A stretch of DNA of 64,000 nt from Methylobacillus caricis (GCF_020532705.1 NZ_JAJAVD010000001.1:1178001-1242000), one strand, 5' to 3'. Positions 1-8,783 are shown, counted from the first letter of the stretch. A program made the numbers and translations. The notes: generated by a model not told the origin, from the letters alone.

Positions 1-2
1 CC

Positions 3-410
3 AGGGATGCAGACAGACGTGAATTGGGCCCGACACTGGTTGCTGGCACTCGTGAAACCTACCAGCGGCTGGAGTCGCTGGTCAAAGCACGGCTTCCCGT
101 GCCGGATAGTCTGGCAGGCCGATTGGTGACCTATGCATTGAGGCCGGATGGCTCTTTTCTGCAGCGTTTTCTTGGCCATTGGCTAGTCAAGCGTCCACTG
201 CGGGACGTGATTGGTTTCTCCCGTATCCGGGTGCCATTGCTGATTGGTCCTGCGTTGCCTGTGGAATCGCTGAATTTTTTCAAGAGCCTGGGAATTCATG
301 TCCGCACCTGGGACAAGGTGGCCAACTGGCACACTTTGTCCACCACGACCTCAAGGCAAGTGGCGCCCGTACGGGATGCTCATTCCGGCAAGATCTCGAA
401 GGCTTCATGA
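3..410 (+). pseudogene. AMP-forming acyl-CoA ligase fragment
   Basis: The reading frame is open from the left edge, so the N-terminus lies outside the window. Residues RELGPT followed by a TRETYQRLES stretch and then SLNFFKSLGIHV match the middle of AMP-dependent acyl-CoA ligases that accompany LIV-type ABC transporters (family forms resemble REL-PT, then PR-wEk, then FF-alGi). Where the family continues with a YGqTE motif and several hundred more residues, this frame ends after about 35 codons, so most of the adenylation core is missing. The tail SGKISK faintly recalls the C-terminal lysine motif of these ligases, which could indicate an internal deletion. The stop TGA overlaps the next ATG (ATGA at 407-410), showing operon coupling. 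Family is fairly clear; that it is broken is inferred. Confidence 0.5.
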
Positions 411-1183
411 TGGCGGCCATCCCATTGCTAGAACTGCAGGACATCTCCCTCTCATTCAAGGGCGTCAAGGCCATCAATGATATTAGTTTCACTGTAGGCC
501 AGGGAGAGATCTGCGCGCTTATCGGCCCCAACGGTGCCGGAAAGAGTTCATTGCTCAATGTGATCAACGGGGTTTATCAGCCTGACCAGGGAGTAATAGG
601 CTTCAATGGTAAAAGTTATCGGAAGATGCAGTCTCACCAGGCTGCGGTGCATGGCATAGCACGTACTTTTCAGAATATTGCCCTATTCAAGGGAATGAGC
701 GTGCTGGACAACGTCCTGACTGGCCGTAACCTGAAAGTGAAAAGCAGCTGGATAGAGCAGGCATTCAATATAGGACGCGCACCTTCGGATGAATCCACCC
801 AAAGACAAAAGGCTGAAGAAATTATTGATTTCCTGCGCATCAACCAATGGCGCAACAGCATAGTGGGCACCTTGCCCTATGGTTTGCAGAAACGGGTGGA
901 ACTGGCGCGTGCATTGGCAGCGGAGCCCAGGCTTTTATTGCTGGATGAACCCATGGCTGGCATGAACAGCGAGGAAAAAGCCGAGATGAGCAGCTTCATC
1001 CTGGATACCCAGCGGGAGTTCGGCACTACTGTGGTGTTGATTGAGCATGATATCGGCGTTGTCATGGATCTCTCAGACCATGTTGTAGTGCTGGACTATG
1101 GCAAGAAAGTGGGGGATGGCACGCCGGATGAGGTACGTAAGAATCCTGATGTGATCGCTGCATATCTTGGTACGAAACATTAA
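407..1183 (+). CDS. LIV-type ABC transporter ATPase (LivG-like)
   Basis: Cytoplasmic ATPase subunit of a branched-chain amino acid (HAAT)-type importer, 258 aa. Walker A GPNGAGKSS is at about residues 39-47. LPYGLQKRVELARAL stands in for the LSGGQ signature, as is usual for LivG proteins. Walker B LLLLDEPMAGMN and the switch histidine in IEHDIGVVMDL follow. The open frame extends upstream to 179, but homology begins only at PLLELQDISLSF, and the ATG at 407 overlaps the previous stop by 4 bp, so that start is chosen. It begins a run of ATPase, two permeases, binding protein and second ATPase. The true substrate cannot be read from the sequence; an adjacent acyl-CoA ligase suggests an organic or aromatic acid rather than an amino acid. 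Confidence 0.88.
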   Translation: MMAAIPLLELQDISLSFKGVKAINDISFTVGQGEICALIGPNGAGKSSLLNVINGVYQPDQGVIGFNGKSYRKMQSHQAAVHGIARTFQNIALFKGMSVLDNVLTGRNLKVKSSWIEQAFNIGRAPSDESTQRQKAEEIIDFLRINQWRNSIVGTLPYGLQKRVELARALAAEPRLLLLDEPMAGMNSEEKAEMSSFILDTQREFGTTVVLIEHDIGVVMDLSDHVVVLDYGKKVGDGTPDEVRKNPDVIAAYLGTKH

Positions 1184-1208
1184 AAATAATTCATAAGGTA
1201 ATGAAGTA

Positions 1209-2090
1209 ATGGATTTTTTCCTTGAAGTATTGACTGGTGGACTGCTGGCCGGATTGATGTATTCATTGGTCGCCATTGGTTTTGTACTGATATACAAAGC
1301 CTCTGGCGTGTTCAACTTTGCCCAGGGATCCATGGTGCTGTTTGCTGCATTGACTTTTGTCAGCTTGCTGGAGCGTGGTGTGCCGTTCTGGGTGAGCTTT
1401 GCCATCACGTTGCTTGCCATGATAGTCCTGGCATGGGCGATAGAGCGCATTGTGCTGAGGCCATTGGTCAACAGACCGCCCATTACGTTATTCATGGCGA
1501 CATTGGGCCTGAGCTACATCATAGAGGGCTTGGCACAAGCCTTGTGGGGAGCTCAGGTGCATGGCCTGGATCTAGGCATCAGTGACGAGCCGCTTGAAGT
1601 GGGCGGTATGCTGCTATCCCAGTTTGACTTATTTGCCGCCGCAACAGCAGGTGCATTGGTGCTGGTGTTATCACTCTTGTTCAACAAGACCAGGATAGGC
1701 ATCTCCCTGCGTGCGGTGGCTGATGACCAGTTGGCGGCACTTGCCGTGGGGATCAAATTGCAGAGGATATGGATGGTCGTATGGGCAGTGGCTGGCTTTG
1801 TGGGCTTGGTGGCTGGCTTGCTCTGGGGGGCGCGCCTCGGGGTGCAGTTCTCTTTGTCACTAGTGGTGCTCAAGGCCTTGCCAGTGCTGATCATAGGCGG
1901 GTTTACCTCCATAGGGGGCGCCATTGCTGGCGGCCTGATTATCGGGGCCTCTGAAAAACTGGCAGAAGTCTACCTGGGGCCCATGATCGGCGGCGGGATA
2001 GAAAACTGGTTTCCATATGTACTGGCACTGTTGTTCCTCTTGGTCAGGCCAGCAGGCATTTTCGGCGAACGCGCCATAGAACGGGTATAG
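1209..2090 (+). CDS. LIV-type ABC transporter permease (LivH-like)
   Basis: Inner-membrane permease, 293 aa, eight or so hydrophobic segments. The N-terminus LTGGLLAGLMYSLVAIGFVL and the internal FNFAQGSMVL are typical of LivH, as is the GGFTSIGGAIAGG loop near residue 235. It begins 25 bp after the first ATPase and ends 7 bp before the second permease, so it is part of the same transcript. It would pair with the LivM-like protein to form the translocation channel. An AAGG at about 1197-1200 is a plausible but distant ribosome-binding site. Confidence 0.88.
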   Translation: MDFFLEVLTGGLLAGLMYSLVAIGFVLIYKASGVFNFAQGSMVLFAALTFVSLLERGVPFWVSFAITLLAMIVLAWAIERIVLRPLVNRPPITLFMATLGLSYIIEGLAQALWGAQVHGLDLGISDEPLEVGGMLLSQFDLFAAATAGALVLVLSLLFNKTRIGISLRAVADDQLAALAVGIKLQRIWMVVWAVAGFVGLVAGLLWGARLGVQFSLSLVVLKALPVLIIGGFTSIGGAIAGGLIIGASEKLAEVYLGPMIGGGIENWFPYVLALLFLLVRPAGIFGERAIERV

Positions 2091-2097
2091 GCACATC

Positions 2098-3165
2098 ATG
2101 ATATACAGGGAATCCGGTCAGTTCGTCACTACCTACGGGGCTGACCGCCGCATATTCAAGCTATGGCAACAACGCTGGGCTTTATATACCTTGCTGGGTT
2201 TTGCCTTTGCAGTAGTGCCGTTTATTGGCAACGATTACTGGTTCAGCGCCATCCTCATCCCATTTCTGGTGTTGTCACTGGCTGGCCTGGGACTCAACCT
2301 GCTTACAGGCTATGCCGGACAGATATCACTGGGCTCAGCAGCTTTCATGGCGGTGGGTGCCTTTGCTGCCTATAACTTCCAGTTGCGCATAGAAGGCATG
2401 CCGCTATTGCTGAGCTTTGTCCTTGGCGGCTTCACAGCCGCCATGGTGGGCGTGGTATTTGGCCTGCCCAGTCTGCGGATCAAAGGTTTTTACCTGCTGG
2501 TTTCCACACTGGCTGCGCAGTTTTTCGTCACTTGGGTTTTGACGCAATTTGGCTGGTTTTCCAATTACAACTCTTCAGGGGTAATCACTGCGCCACCATT
2601 GGTGATCGCAGGATATGACTTCAGCTCACCGGCAGGGCGCTACCTGCTGACACTGGGCGTGGTGACAGTCCTGGCTTTCCTGACCAGGAACATTGTGCGC
2701 AGTGAACTAGGGCGGCACTGGATGGCAGTGCGCGATATGGACACAGCGGCTGCGGTCATTGGCATCCCCATCCTGAAAACCAAGTTGCTGGCATTTGCCA
2801 TCAGCTCCTTTCTGCTGGGGATTGCTGGCGCGCTCTGGGCCTTTACTTACCTGGGCACGGTAGAGCCTCATGGCTTTGACCTTAGCCGCTCATTCCAGAT
2901 TCTGTTCATCATCATTATTGGTGGCATGGGCAGCATTCTAGGCAACTTCCTGGGCGCAGCCTTTATCGTGCTGCTACCCATACTGCTTTCCAACCTATCA
3001 GCAAATTTCCTTGCAGGCGTGGTTGACCCGGGGCAACTGGAAAACCTACAGAAGATCATTTTTGGCGCACTCATTATCTTCTTCCTGATCAAGGAACCGT
3101 CTGGCTTGGCGCGTTTGTGGCAATTACTCCGCGAGCGTGCCCGTATCTGGCCACAACGATTCTGA
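2098..3165 (+). CDS. LIV-type ABC transporter permease (LivM-like)
   Basis: Second inner-membrane permease, 355 aa. LNLLTGYAGQISLGSAAFMAVGA near residue 68-90 is the LivM hallmark, and the conserved IIGGMGSILGNFLGA loop lies near residue 275. About 30 residues precede the first membrane segment, slightly longer than LivM of enteric bacteria. An AGG 6-9 bp before the ATG at 2098 supports the start. It works with the upstream LivH-like subunit; both ATPases of the cluster would dock on the cytoplasmic side. Confidence 0.88.
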   Translation: MIYRESGQFVTTYGADRRIFKLWQQRWALYTLLGFAFAVVPFIGNDYWFSAILIPFLVLSLAGLGLNLLTGYAGQISLGSAAFMAVGAFAAYNFQLRIEGMPLLLSFVLGGFTAAMVGVVFGLPSLRIKGFYLLVSTLAAQFFVTWVLTQFGWFSNYNSSGVITAPPLVIAGYDFSSPAGRYLLTLGVVTVLAFLTRNIVRSELGRHWMAVRDMDTAAAVIGIPILKTKLLAFAISSFLLGIAGALWAFTYLGTVEPHGFDLSRSFQILFIIIIGGMGSILGNFLGAAFIVLLPILLSNLSANFLAGVVDPGQLENLQKIIFGALIIFFLIKEPSGLARLWQLLRERARIWPQRF

Positions 3166-3201
3166 ATGACTTAAAAGCTATAAGGAACATCAATAGATGG
3201 T

Positions 3202-3215
3202 TTCAATATATTGAA
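3202..3215. repeat. AT-rich 14-bp palindrome before binding-protein gene
   Basis: TTCAATATATTGAA is a perfect palindrome in the 102-bp gap between the second permease and the binding-protein gene. It could be an operator or an RNA hairpin adjusting expression of the binding protein relative to the membrane subunits. AT-rich palindromes of this size also occur by chance. Confidence 0.3.
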
Positions 3216-3267
3216 TATCAATAAATTAATGGGTTTTAAATTTCGTATATTAATTGAGGAAGAAAAC

Positions 3268-4605
3268 ATGTTGTCTATCATAAAAAAGCCAAGCGCTCTG
3301 ATCGGGGCGATTGCGTTAGGCCTGGGTTTCCTGGGTGGAGTTGCGCAGGCAGCCAATGAGCAATATTTCCCGCTGCAAAGTTATCGTGTGGGGCCTTATG
3401 CCGCAGGTGGCACCGGCTTTTTTGGCGGGTTTATTGATTACCTGCAATATGTGAACCTCAAGGAAGGCGGCGTCAATGGCGTCAAGTTCACCTGGAGCGA
3501 GTGCGAAACTGAATACGTAGTGGAGAAGGGCGTGGAATGCTATGAGCGCCTGAAGAAGGGCTTGAATGGTGCGCCTGCCGCAGCCACCAATCCATTGTCT
3601 GTTGGCATCGCCTATGCCACGCTGGATCGATCTGCTGCAGACAAGCTGCCGTTGATCACGATTAACCATGGGCGTACCGACTCCACCGATGGCAGCGTGT
3701 TCCCGTATGTGTTTCCTTTGCAGCTCAACCCTTATAGCGAAGTGTCCGCGATCATCAACTACATCGGTGACAAGTCAGGCGGCCTTGACAAGCTAAAAGG
3801 CAAGAAAATCGTGACGCTGTTCCACGGTTCGCCCTATGGCAAGGAAACCAACCCTATCCTGGAACTCTTGGCCAAGAAGTATGGCTTCCAGCTTACGCTG
3901 ATCGAGGTGCCACACCCTGGCAATGAGCAGCAATCGCAATGGCTGAATATCCGCCGCATCAAGCCGGATTGGGTGATTTTACGCGGCTGGGGAGTGATGA
4001 ACCCGGTAGCGTTGAAGACCGCCCAGAAGACAGGTTTCCCGGCTGACCACATTATCGGCAACATCTGGAGCAATTCCGAGGAAGATGCAGCACCGGCAGG
4101 CGCGGCTGCCAAGGGTTTCATTTCCATTACCACCCACCCATCCGGCACCAACTTTCCTGTGTTGCAGGATATAGACAAGACCGTGATCAAGGCAGGCAAG
4201 GGCAATCTGCAAGACCTCAAGCGTCTCGGTACGGTGTATTACAACCTTGGCGTGGTCAACGGCATCCTCAACGTGGAAGCAGTGCGCGTAGCGCAGGCCA
4301 GGTTTGGCAAGCGCCCATTGACCGGCGAAGAGGTGCGCTGGGGCTTTGAAAATATCAAGCTGGATGACGCCAAGCTTAGGCAACTGGGTGCCTATGGCCT
4401 GGTGCAACCCCTCAAGCTTTCTTGCTCCGACCATGAAGGTGGCGGCGCTGTTCGCTTCCAGCAATGGGATGGCAAGCAATGGAAAGTGATTTCCGACTGG
4501 GTGCAGGCGGATCGCAAACTGCTGCGCCCCATCATTGAAGAGTCATCCCATAAGTATGCCAAGGAAAAAGGCATTACGCCTCGTGATTGCTCCAAAGAGT
4601 CTTAA
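3268..4605 (+). CDS. ABC transporter periplasmic substrate-binding protein (type I fold)
   Basis: Periplasmic receptor, 445 aa. The longer open frame starts at 3211, but the ATG at 3268 has a GAGGA ribosome-binding site 7 bp upstream and begins a clear signal peptide (MLSIIKK, hydrophobic core, cleavage after GVAQA, about residue 28). The mature part has the layout of leucine-binding-protein-like receptors: ligand-dependent GGTGFFGGFIDYLQYVN near the start, KKIVTLFHGSPYGKE at the second lobe, WVILRGWGVMNP. At about 445 aa it is longer than LivJ/LivK and resembles the subfamily found with acyl-CoA ligases. The ligand is not predictable. Confidence 0.85.
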   Translation: MLSIIKKPSALIGAIALGLGFLGGVAQAANEQYFPLQSYRVGPYAAGGTGFFGGFIDYLQYVNLKEGGVNGVKFTWSECETEYVVEKGVECYERLKKGLNGAPAAATNPLSVGIAYATLDRSAADKLPLITINHGRTDSTDGSVFPYVFPLQLNPYSEVSAIINYIGDKSGGLDKLKGKKIVTLFHGSPYGKETNPILELLAKKYGFQLTLIEVPHPGNEQQSQWLNIRRIKPDWVILRGWGVMNPVALKTAQKTGFPADHIIGNIWSNSEEDAAPAGAAAKGFISITTHPSGTNFPVLQDIDKTVIKAGKGNLQDLKRLGTVYYNLGVVNGILNVEAVRVAQARFGKRPLTGEEVRWGFENIKLDDAKLRQLGAYGLVQPLKLSCSDHEGGGAVRFQQWDGKQWKVISDWVQADRKLLRPIIEESSHKYAKEKGITPRDCSKES

Positions 4606-4680
4606 TTAATCAGGCATTAAGCCATGGTACTGGTGAGTGTTTATGAAGTTGACATTTATTAATATCATGGCCCAAGCTGG

Positions 4681-4716
4681 TTTTCGGTGATGCCCCTGAT
4701 CAGGCATCACCGAAAA
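4681..4716 (+). terminator. 14-bp perfect stem-loop after binding-protein gene
   Basis: TTTTCGGTGATGCC (4681-4694) is perfectly complementary to GGCATCACCGAAAA (4703-4716), with an 8-nt loop, between the binding-protein gene and the second ATPase. It lacks a long U run, so it is more likely a partial terminator or an mRNA-stabilising 3' hairpin that lets the binding protein be made in excess, as is common in ABC operons. Confidence 0.55.
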
Positions 4717-4740
4717 CTTGTTTAAACCAGGAATTTTTTT

Positions 4741-5484
4741 ATGTCATCTGCCAATATCTTGCAAATCAACCAGATAGAAGTGATTTATGAGAAAGTCATC
4801 CTGGCTGTCAAGAATGTCTCCCTCACGGTAAAGGAAGGCGCTATTGTGGCCTTGCTGGGTGCCAATGGCGCAGGCAAAAGCACCACGCTCAAGGCCGCAT
4901 CCGGACTGGCCAACGCCGAACGCGGCGAGGTGGCACATGGGAGTATCCATTACCAGGGACAGGACATCACTACTATTCCCACTTCAGATCTCGTTCAGCA
5001 AGGGCTGGTGCAAGTGCTTGAAGGCCGCCATTGTTTTGCCCACCTGACCATAGAGGAAAACCTCTATACCGGGGCTTTTGTCCGCAAGCCATCGGCAAGA
5101 CAGATTGAACAGTCGCTGGAAAAAATCTATCACTACTTCCCGCGCCTGCGTAAATTGCGTAAGAACCAAGCTGGATACGCCTCCGGTGGGGAGCAGCAAA
5201 TGGTGGCCATAGGTCGTGCCTTGATGGCAAACCCGAAACTAGTACTGCTGGACGAGCCATCTATGGGGCTGGCGCCACTGGTGGTGGAGGAAATTTTTGA
5301 GATCGTCAAAACCTTGAATCAGGAAGAAGGGGTCAGCTTCCTGTTATCCGAGCAAAACGCTGCCATTGCCCTGCAATATGCTGACCATGGCTATATTATT
5401 GAAAGTGGCAGAATAGCAGCGGAAGGGAACTCTGAAGAGTTAAAACACAGCGGAAATCTGGATACCTTGTATTTCGGAAAATAG
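4741..5484 (+). CDS. LIV-type ABC transporter ATPase (LivF-like)
   Basis: Second ATPase subunit, 247 aa. Walker A GANGAGKST at about residues 38-46, VLEGRHCFAHLTIEENL, which matches the LivF 'EGR-FP-lTV-ENL' segment, signature SGGEQQMVAIGRALM and Walker B LVLLDEPSMGLAP. It completes a five-component importer. It sits 135 bp after the binding-protein gene, with a stem-loop in the gap, so its level may be set separately from the rest. Confidence 0.88.
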   Translation: MSSANILQINQIEVIYEKVILAVKNVSLTVKEGAIVALLGANGAGKSTTLKAASGLANAERGEVAHGSIHYQGQDITTIPTSDLVQQGLVQVLEGRHCFAHLTIEENLYTGAFVRKPSARQIEQSLEKIYHYFPRLRKLRKNQAGYASGGEQQMVAIGRALMANPKLVLLDEPSMGLAPLVVEEIFEIVKTLNQEEGVSFLLSEQNAAIALQYADHGYIIESGRIAAEGNSEELKHSGNLDTLYFGK

Positions 5485-5536
5485 CTCAGTTTATGTCATG
5501 ATCTAGCTTGTTTTAAGACATAAATTAGAGAAAAGT

Positions 5537-6454
5537 ATGACAATTTTTACTGTAAATTCGCAAAATCAATTGATAGAGGCGCCAAGAGTTTTACTTGAGC
5601 GAGAAATACAACTCGAAGAGTGGTTACATAATAGTCCATGGGCTGTTGCTAATGAAGATTTATTGATCATTGGCCGTCAAACTAAAGCAAGTATCGCAGA
5701 AAACAACCGTTACCCTGATTTATTAGCGCTAGATAAAGACGGAAATATTGTTGTAATTGAGCTTAAAAAAGGTAAGGCACCGCGTGAGGTGATTGCTCAA
5801 ATATTGGAATATGCCGCATGGGCATCACAATTATCCGCAGATCAGATCAAAGAAATTGCAAACATCAATTTAAATTCTGATGTTTATGCCATATTCAAAG
5901 AGTATTTTGAGGTAGATGAAGTACCTATGTTGGGTAGTAGCTTAAGATTATTTATTGCTGCAGAGGAGATTCCTCCCACTTTATCGGAGGTCTGTCGGTT
6001 TCTCAGGCAAAATTTAGGCTTAGATATCTCTTGCGTCATTTATGAGGCTCACAGAGGAGAGTCTGGGAGTTTATTGGTCGATTCAAGCTTGGTCGTTGGA
6101 GGTGAGAGATTGGCTGGCAAAAGTTCTAATATAAATCCAACGTCAAATGCAAATAATTGGAATGGCGATACTCCTGTTAAGGAGATTATCTGGAATGCCG
6201 TACGCCATCTTTCTCACAACAATCATGATTTTGTCTTTTCTCCTAAAGACATCATTTCTTATCTCAGCACCGCATATCCGGATGTGAACAAAAGTACGAT
6301 TCGCTGCCAAATAGCCTCGGATTGTGTCAATCACCCCTCTCGCCATCATTGGCCTGGAGGCATTGATCGATATTGGCAAATACAAAAAGGAAAGTATCGA
6401 TTATATAATCAGCTGGACGATCAGTGGTCCATTCCAATCAAAGTCACCAATTAA
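5537..6454 (+). CDS. NucS-like PD-(D/E)XK nuclease-family protein
   Basis: 305 aa, cytoplasmic. RYPDLLALDKDGNIVVIELK near residues 58-77 has the D-(x)n-E-x-K spacing of PD-(D/E)XK nucleases and looks like the NucS/EndoMS (DUF91) catalytic domain, preceded by a conserved LEEWLHNSPW helix. A low-complexity linker (about residues 185-205) joins it to a C-terminal domain (VKEIIWNAVRHL to the end) with an HxHWPG-like NHPSRHHWPGG segment that I associate with restriction and defence proteins but cannot name firmly. The gene is visibly more AT-rich than its neighbours and stands alone, suggesting transfer. It may act in DNA repair or phage defence; no partner gene is adjacent. Confidence 0.7.
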   Translation: MTIFTVNSQNQLIEAPRVLLEREIQLEEWLHNSPWAVANEDLLIIGRQTKASIAENNRYPDLLALDKDGNIVVIELKKGKAPREVIAQILEYAAWASQLSADQIKEIANINLNSDVYAIFKEYFEVDEVPMLGSSLRLFIAAEEIPPTLSEVCRFLRQNLGLDISCVIYEAHRGESGSLLVDSSLVVGGERLAGKSSNINPTSNANNWNGDTPVKEIIWNAVRHLSHNNHDFVFSPKDIISYLSTAYPDVNKSTIRCQIASDCVNHPSRHHWPGGIDRYWQIQKGKYRLYNQLDDQWSIPIKVTN

Positions 6455-6468
6455 TCTAATTAGTAACG

Positions 6469-6493
6469 CCGACCGGTCATTCAAACCGGCCGG
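6469..6493 (+). terminator. Stem-loop after nuclease gene
   Basis: CCGACCGGT and ACCGGCCGG form a 9-bp stem (one G-U) with a 7-nt loop, 15 bp after the nuclease stop and 27 bp before the convergent porin stop. The T-rich TGTATTT that follows suggests a weak + strand terminator, possibly shared. Confidence 0.5.
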
Positions 6494-6519
6494 TGTATTT
6501 CTAAGCGTCTAATCTTGGC

Positions 6520-7644
6520 TTAAAAGAAGTGCGCCACATGGAAGCGCACAGCTATGCCATCAATATCCGGCAGGCCCTGATTCAGTTTTTCCTTGTAATA
6601 GTAAGCATCGATACGGATATTGCTGCCATTGATCAGGTAGCTGACACCGAGATCGTAGCGTTTTCTATCCAAGCCGGCTAATGCGACTGCATTGGTATCA
6701 TCGTTCTCAAACCGTTCATAGACAAACTTGGGCTGGATCTTGCCTATGCCGACTTCCTGCGGGAAGGTATAGCTGCCGGTAACGAAAAAGCCCTTGCCCT
6801 TGGCAATGCTTGGGTCCAATGTGTTGTCATTGTCGTATTTGTAATAAGAGCCTTCGGCACCCACTACGCCGCCGCCACTGATGGCTTTCTCCAGCCGGCC
6901 ATCCACGTTCCAGTAGCTGTAATTGCCAGGGTTGGCAATCGTGCCGGCGCCATCCTTCTGGTAACGATACGAGGCACCGACTGCCAGGATATCCTTGGCG
7001 CCATCATAGCTGGCCAGGTTGTAGAAGCCGGGTTCCGGATCCCAGAAGTTATAGGATAAACGGCCAGCGAAGGAGAGGTTGTCTGACTGGTTAGAGGTGT
7101 TTGAGCCGCTGCGTCCTTCAAAAGCGCCGATATGGTATTTCAGTTTTTGATTGAGCAGTACGCCCCAGATGGAAGCGCCATTATCCCGGCCACCCAGCCT
7201 GTTAGGAGCCTGTTCAGAGAACGGGAAGTCAAAGGTAGGTGGATAGTATGGGGCAGATGCGGAGGCACGGCTGGCTGGCGGCAGGAAGCGGCCAATGAAG
7301 ATATTGAAGTGTTCGTTCAGCTCGAGGCCAATGCGTGCATCAAGAATGCCGATGCGGTCATCAGCGTCTTTTTCCGTATTCAACTCAAAAGAAACATATT
7401 TATGCAGCTTGCCATTGGTATAAAGACGTGCACTTTCAAGGTCAAAGTCGTTCGACCTGTCACTGCCGCTGGGAGCTGCGTCCTTGACGGACTTATAGCT
7501 GGCACGGGCAGCAACGCCGATATTGATGAATTGGTCATCATTGCGGGAAAAAGTGGGGTCTGCACTGGCTGGAAGTGATGCCAATGCCATGCTGGCCAAG
7601 ATAAATGCCTGGCTCCAGCGACTTGGGAAATGTAAGTGGTCCAT
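6520..7644 (-). CDS. Outer-membrane porin, OprP/OprO-like
   Basis: 374 aa with a signal peptide (hydrophobic core AFILASMALASL, cleavage after PASA near residue 28). The mature part is rich in alternating aromatic strands and ends in a phenylalanine (AHFF), as outer-membrane beta-barrels do. FDLESARLYTNGKLHKYVSF and the NIFIGRFLPP segment resemble the phosphate-selective porin O/P family. It probably forms an anion-favouring or general diffusion channel. CAGGGTG about 8 bp before the ATG supports the start. Substrate selectivity cannot be told from the sequence. Confidence 0.75.
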   Translation of the reverse strand: MDHLHFPSRWSQAFILASMALASLPASADPTFSRNDDQFINIGVAARASYKSVKDAAPSGSDRSNDFDLESARLYTNGKLHKYVSFELNTEKDADDRIGILDARIGLELNEHFNIFIGRFLPPASRASASAPYYPPTFDFPFSEQAPNRLGGRDNGASIWGVLLNQKLKYHIGAFEGRSGSNTSNQSDNLSFAGRLSYNFWDPEPGFYNLASYDGAKDILAVGASYRYQKDGAGTIANPGNYSYWNVDGRLEKAISGGGVVGAEGSYYKYDNDNTLDPSIAKGKGFFVTGSYTFPQEVGIGKIQPKFVYERFENDDTNAVALAGLDRKRYDLGVSYLINGSNIRIDAYYYKEKLNQGLPDIDGIAVRFHVAHFF

Positions 7645-7908
7645 TTATAAACACCCTGAATAATTGATATTGATTGGATGCGTTTACAGGTTATGACCTG
7701 ATAGGAATCAGTGACTTAATCCATGGTGGGAAAACGCTACAGGGTGTATAGGCATTTAATATGCCAGTTATTTTTTAATTACAAATCAATATGTTATGTA
7801 TTTTTTGGAGATTTTAGATTGCTTTTGAAAAAGCAAGATGATGAATGCATGCTGGTTGAAAAGCAGGCAAGGGGAGGCATCTAAAGCCGGGTAACCCTTA
7901 GGCGCTTG
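7645..7908. other. AT-rich upstream region of porin
   Basis: 264 bp without a gene. It should contain the porin promoter on the - strand. I see no convincing hexamer pair, repeat or RNA. Confidence 0.4.
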
Positions 7909-8058
7909 TTAAAACTTCAGAGGGCAGGATGGTTTGCATTCTCCGCCCAGCACTTTTAACAAGTTGATGCTGTTGGCCAACGCTAATTGTTTTAGCTGTA
8001 CTAGTTGCTGTTCGGACTAGAACAGACTGCGCTCGGCATCCAGCAACTCCAGGCACAT
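7909..8058 (-). pseudogene. Remnant of RND-type outer-membrane efflux factor (OprM/NodT family)
   Basis: Read on the - strand, this stretch gives LELLDAERSLF, a stop codon (TAG at 8017-8019), then SEQQLVQLKQLALANSINLL and KVLGGECK to a TAA at 7909. This is the C-terminal signature of NodT/OprM proteins (family form close to LEVLDAERSLFSAEQQL, ending in LYKALGGGW). Only about 50 codons survive and the rest of the gene is absent upstream, where the mntP gene now ends at 8195. It is a decayed tail of a former efflux operon. Confidence 0.65.
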
Positions 8059-8194
8059 CCGTATCTATAGGACGCTGTTCTTGGCCAATCGGATTAAACA
8101 AATGGAAAATAGCCTAAAAACTTTACAGGGCAGGATTTATGGCGTTCAAGATAGCCTCCGAGCTAAGGCTGGTAAAAGGCTAGGCAATTTCATC

Positions 8195-8764
8195 TCAGCC
8201 TGCGCCAGCCAAATGCTTATACAAAATCAGGCCTCCGATCGCAATCAGAATGGCGCCTCCCAGAATCTCCACCGTTCTGCGTGAGGCTGAACCAAGCATA
8301 CGGCCCAACATCACGCCGATTGTCACCATCAGGAAGGTGACAGCACCAATCACTATTGCTACCGGAACAATATCCACATCAAGAAAAGCCAGGCTAACGC
8401 CTATGCTCATGGCGTCAAGACTGGTTGCAAATGCCGTCATCGCCAATAGCATGAATGAATGGCTATTCGGTTTCCCTGCATTTTCCGGCACAGACTTGCA
8501 GCCTGACAAAACCATGCGAATGCCGAGCACAGACAATATGCCAAATGCAATCCAATGGTCCCACGCTGTCACATAGTCTGACGCTACACGCCCAAGGCTC
8601 CAGCCAACTAACGGCGTGATGGCCTCGATTCCTCCAAAAATAAGGCCTGTACGCAGCGCTTCCAGCAAGCGTGGCTTATGCAGCATGGCTCCTTTGCCAA
8701 TGGCAGCAGCAAAAGCGTCAGCGGACATTGCCAATGCGAGGAAAAATATGGAAACGATATTCAT
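8195..8764 (-). CDS. mntP: Manganese efflux pump MntP
   Basis: 189 aa, six hydrophobic segments, inner membrane. It exports Mn2+ and protects against manganese excess. MNIVSIFFLALAMSADAFA at the N-terminus and FATSLDAMSIGVSLAF in the second half are the paired, internally repeated MntP (DUF204) motifs carrying the membrane aspartates (ADA and LDA). The open frame extends to 8851 but that part overlaps a riboswitch, so the ATG at 8764 is chosen. Expression is expected to be switched on by Mn2+ through the RNA element just upstream. Confidence 0.88.
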   Translation of the reverse strand: MNIVSIFFLALAMSADAFAAAIGKGAMLHKPRLLEALRTGLIFGGIEAITPLVGWSLGRVASDYVTAWDHWIAFGILSVLGIRMVLSGCKSVPENAGKPNSHSFMLLAMTAFATSLDAMSIGVSLAFLDVDIVPVAIVIGAVTFLMVTIGVMLGRMLGSASRRTVEILGGAILIAIGGLILYKHLAGAG

Positions 8765-8783
8765 GGATTCAAATTCAGGCTTG

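Noticed and set aside
179-406. N-terminal extension of the first ABC ATPase
   Set aside because: No similarity to the family before 407, and it overlaps the ligase fragment in another frame; the ATGA overlap fixes the start.
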